DNA of 5,859 nt from an uncultured Bacteroidia bacterium (lineage in GTDB: Bacteria > Bacteroidota > Bacteroidia > Bacteroidales > UBA932): positions 1 through 5,859 of the forward strand of contig CADBUS010000093.1 in assembly GCA_902797895.1 (NCBI GenBank). The letters are read 5' to 3'. A program made the translations under genes and the position numbers. The first letter of the stretch is position 1; each line of letters opens with the position of its first letter. Below are positions 5,403 to 5,859 of the stretch, one piece after another. A model generated the notes under the pieces. It was not told the origin of the DNA. It was given only the letters and a program-made list of their open reading frames with translations, and did not search any database.

Positions 5403-5859
5403 CTATTTTTCCTCTCCTCTGTATTTGCCGTCTTCCTCCAACATAGATATATATGATTCATATCTTAGCGTAGAGATTTCCCCTGCCTCAACTGCCTCTT
5501 TTACAGCACATCCAGGCTCGTGGGTGTGGGTGCAAGGAGTATATTTGCAGCGGCTCTCCACCGCAAGCATCTCCGGAAAAAAATTGCTAAGCTCCTCTTT
5601 CTGAAAGTTTACCAGCCCAAAGCCTCTGATTCCGGGGCTGTCTATCACAAAGCCCCCTGAGCCAATCGGGTGCATCTGGTAAAAGGTGGTGGTATGCCTC
5701 CCTTGGCGATGCGCCTTTGAAATCTCTGCCGTCTTGAGTTTAAGGTTTTTATCCAACGCATTTATTATGGAGGATTTTCCCACTCCGCTCTGGCCGCTGA
5801 ATAGCACCACCTTATCTTTGCACAACTCTCGTACAAGCTCTATGTTATACCCTGTTGCA
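5403..5859 (-). CDS. rsgA: Ribosome small-subunit-dependent GTPase RsgA (5' partial)
   Basis: Circularly permuted GTPase that acts late in 30S subunit assembly. The visible part is the C-terminal half. Counting from the TTG codon at 5825, G1 is GQSGVGKSS at 11-19, the switch region is GRHTTT at 42-47, and G3 is DSPG at 62-65 followed by IRGFG. The zinc-binding C-terminal domain has ligands C93, C98, H100 and C106 in the C-x4-C-x-H-x5-C spacing. The TTG is not a start: the frame stays open to the window edge (upstream codons read ATGYNIELVRE), as expected before the G1 motif. The OB-fold domain and the permuted G4/G5 motifs therefore lie outside the window. It is the upstream gene of a probable pair with the MATE transporter, 33 bases apart. 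No promoter is visible in the gap, so expression probably starts off-window. Confidence 0.96.
   Translation of the reverse strand, partial: ATGYNIELVRELCKDKVVLFSGQSGVGKSSIINALDKNLKLKTAEISKAHRQGRHTTTFYQMHPIGSGGFVIDSPGIRGFGLVNFQKEELSNFFPEMLAVESRCKYTPCTHTHEPGCAVKEAVEAGEISTLRYESYISMLEEDGKYRGEEK

Noticed and set aside
5212..5604. Plus-strand open frame spanning the MATE start and the rsgA end
   Set aside because: It is antisense to two real genes and to their gap, with low-complexity translation.
5823..5825. TTG as the start of a short RsgA
   Set aside because: The frame is open upstream to the window edge with RsgA-like sequence, and the permuted GTPase needs its N-terminal domain and G4/G5 motifs.

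Overview
The window looks like a housekeeping stretch of a Bacteroidota chromosome, most likely Bacteroidales. The signs are a TadA of Bacteroidota type, start codons preceded by A/T-rich leaders without a clear Shine-Dalgarno sequence (groES, groEL), a TAnnTTTG-type -7 element upstream of tadA, and a GroEL ending in a Gly/Met-rich tail. I cannot name genus or species from the sequence alone.

Layout: (1) Positions 1-906, plus strand, hold the 3' part of a gene for an M48-type zinc metalloprotease with a C-terminal TerB-like domain; its 5' end lies outside the window. (2) tadA, on the minus strand, meets it tail to tail, with the two stop codons sharing four bases. TadA carries an unusual Gly/Lys/Arg/Asn insertion encoded by a short duplicated DNA segment. 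(3) About 550 bases without a convincing gene separate the divergent tadA and groES. This gap holds a G-rich block, three degenerate 10-base tandem repeats, a long purine-rich tract and an array of eight GAAC-headed units just before groES. (4) groES and groEL form a classical chaperonin operon with a 105-base spacer that has its own small repeats and hairpin. (5) A strong terminator follows groEL. (6) On the minus strand, running toward that terminator, lie rsgA (5' end cut off by the window edge) and a DinF-like MATE transporter gene, 33 bases apart and probably cotranscribed.

Functional picture: protein folding (GroES/GroEL), tRNA wobble modification (TadA), 30S subunit maturation (RsgA), a membrane exporter (MATE) and a probable protein-quality-control or stress protease (M48-TerB). 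The genes look like neighbours rather than one pathway. I see no mobile element, CRISPR array, tRNA or rRNA. No clear undescribed system is visible. The items most worth a second look are the TadA insertion, the repeat-rich region upstream of groESL and the M48-TerB fusion.
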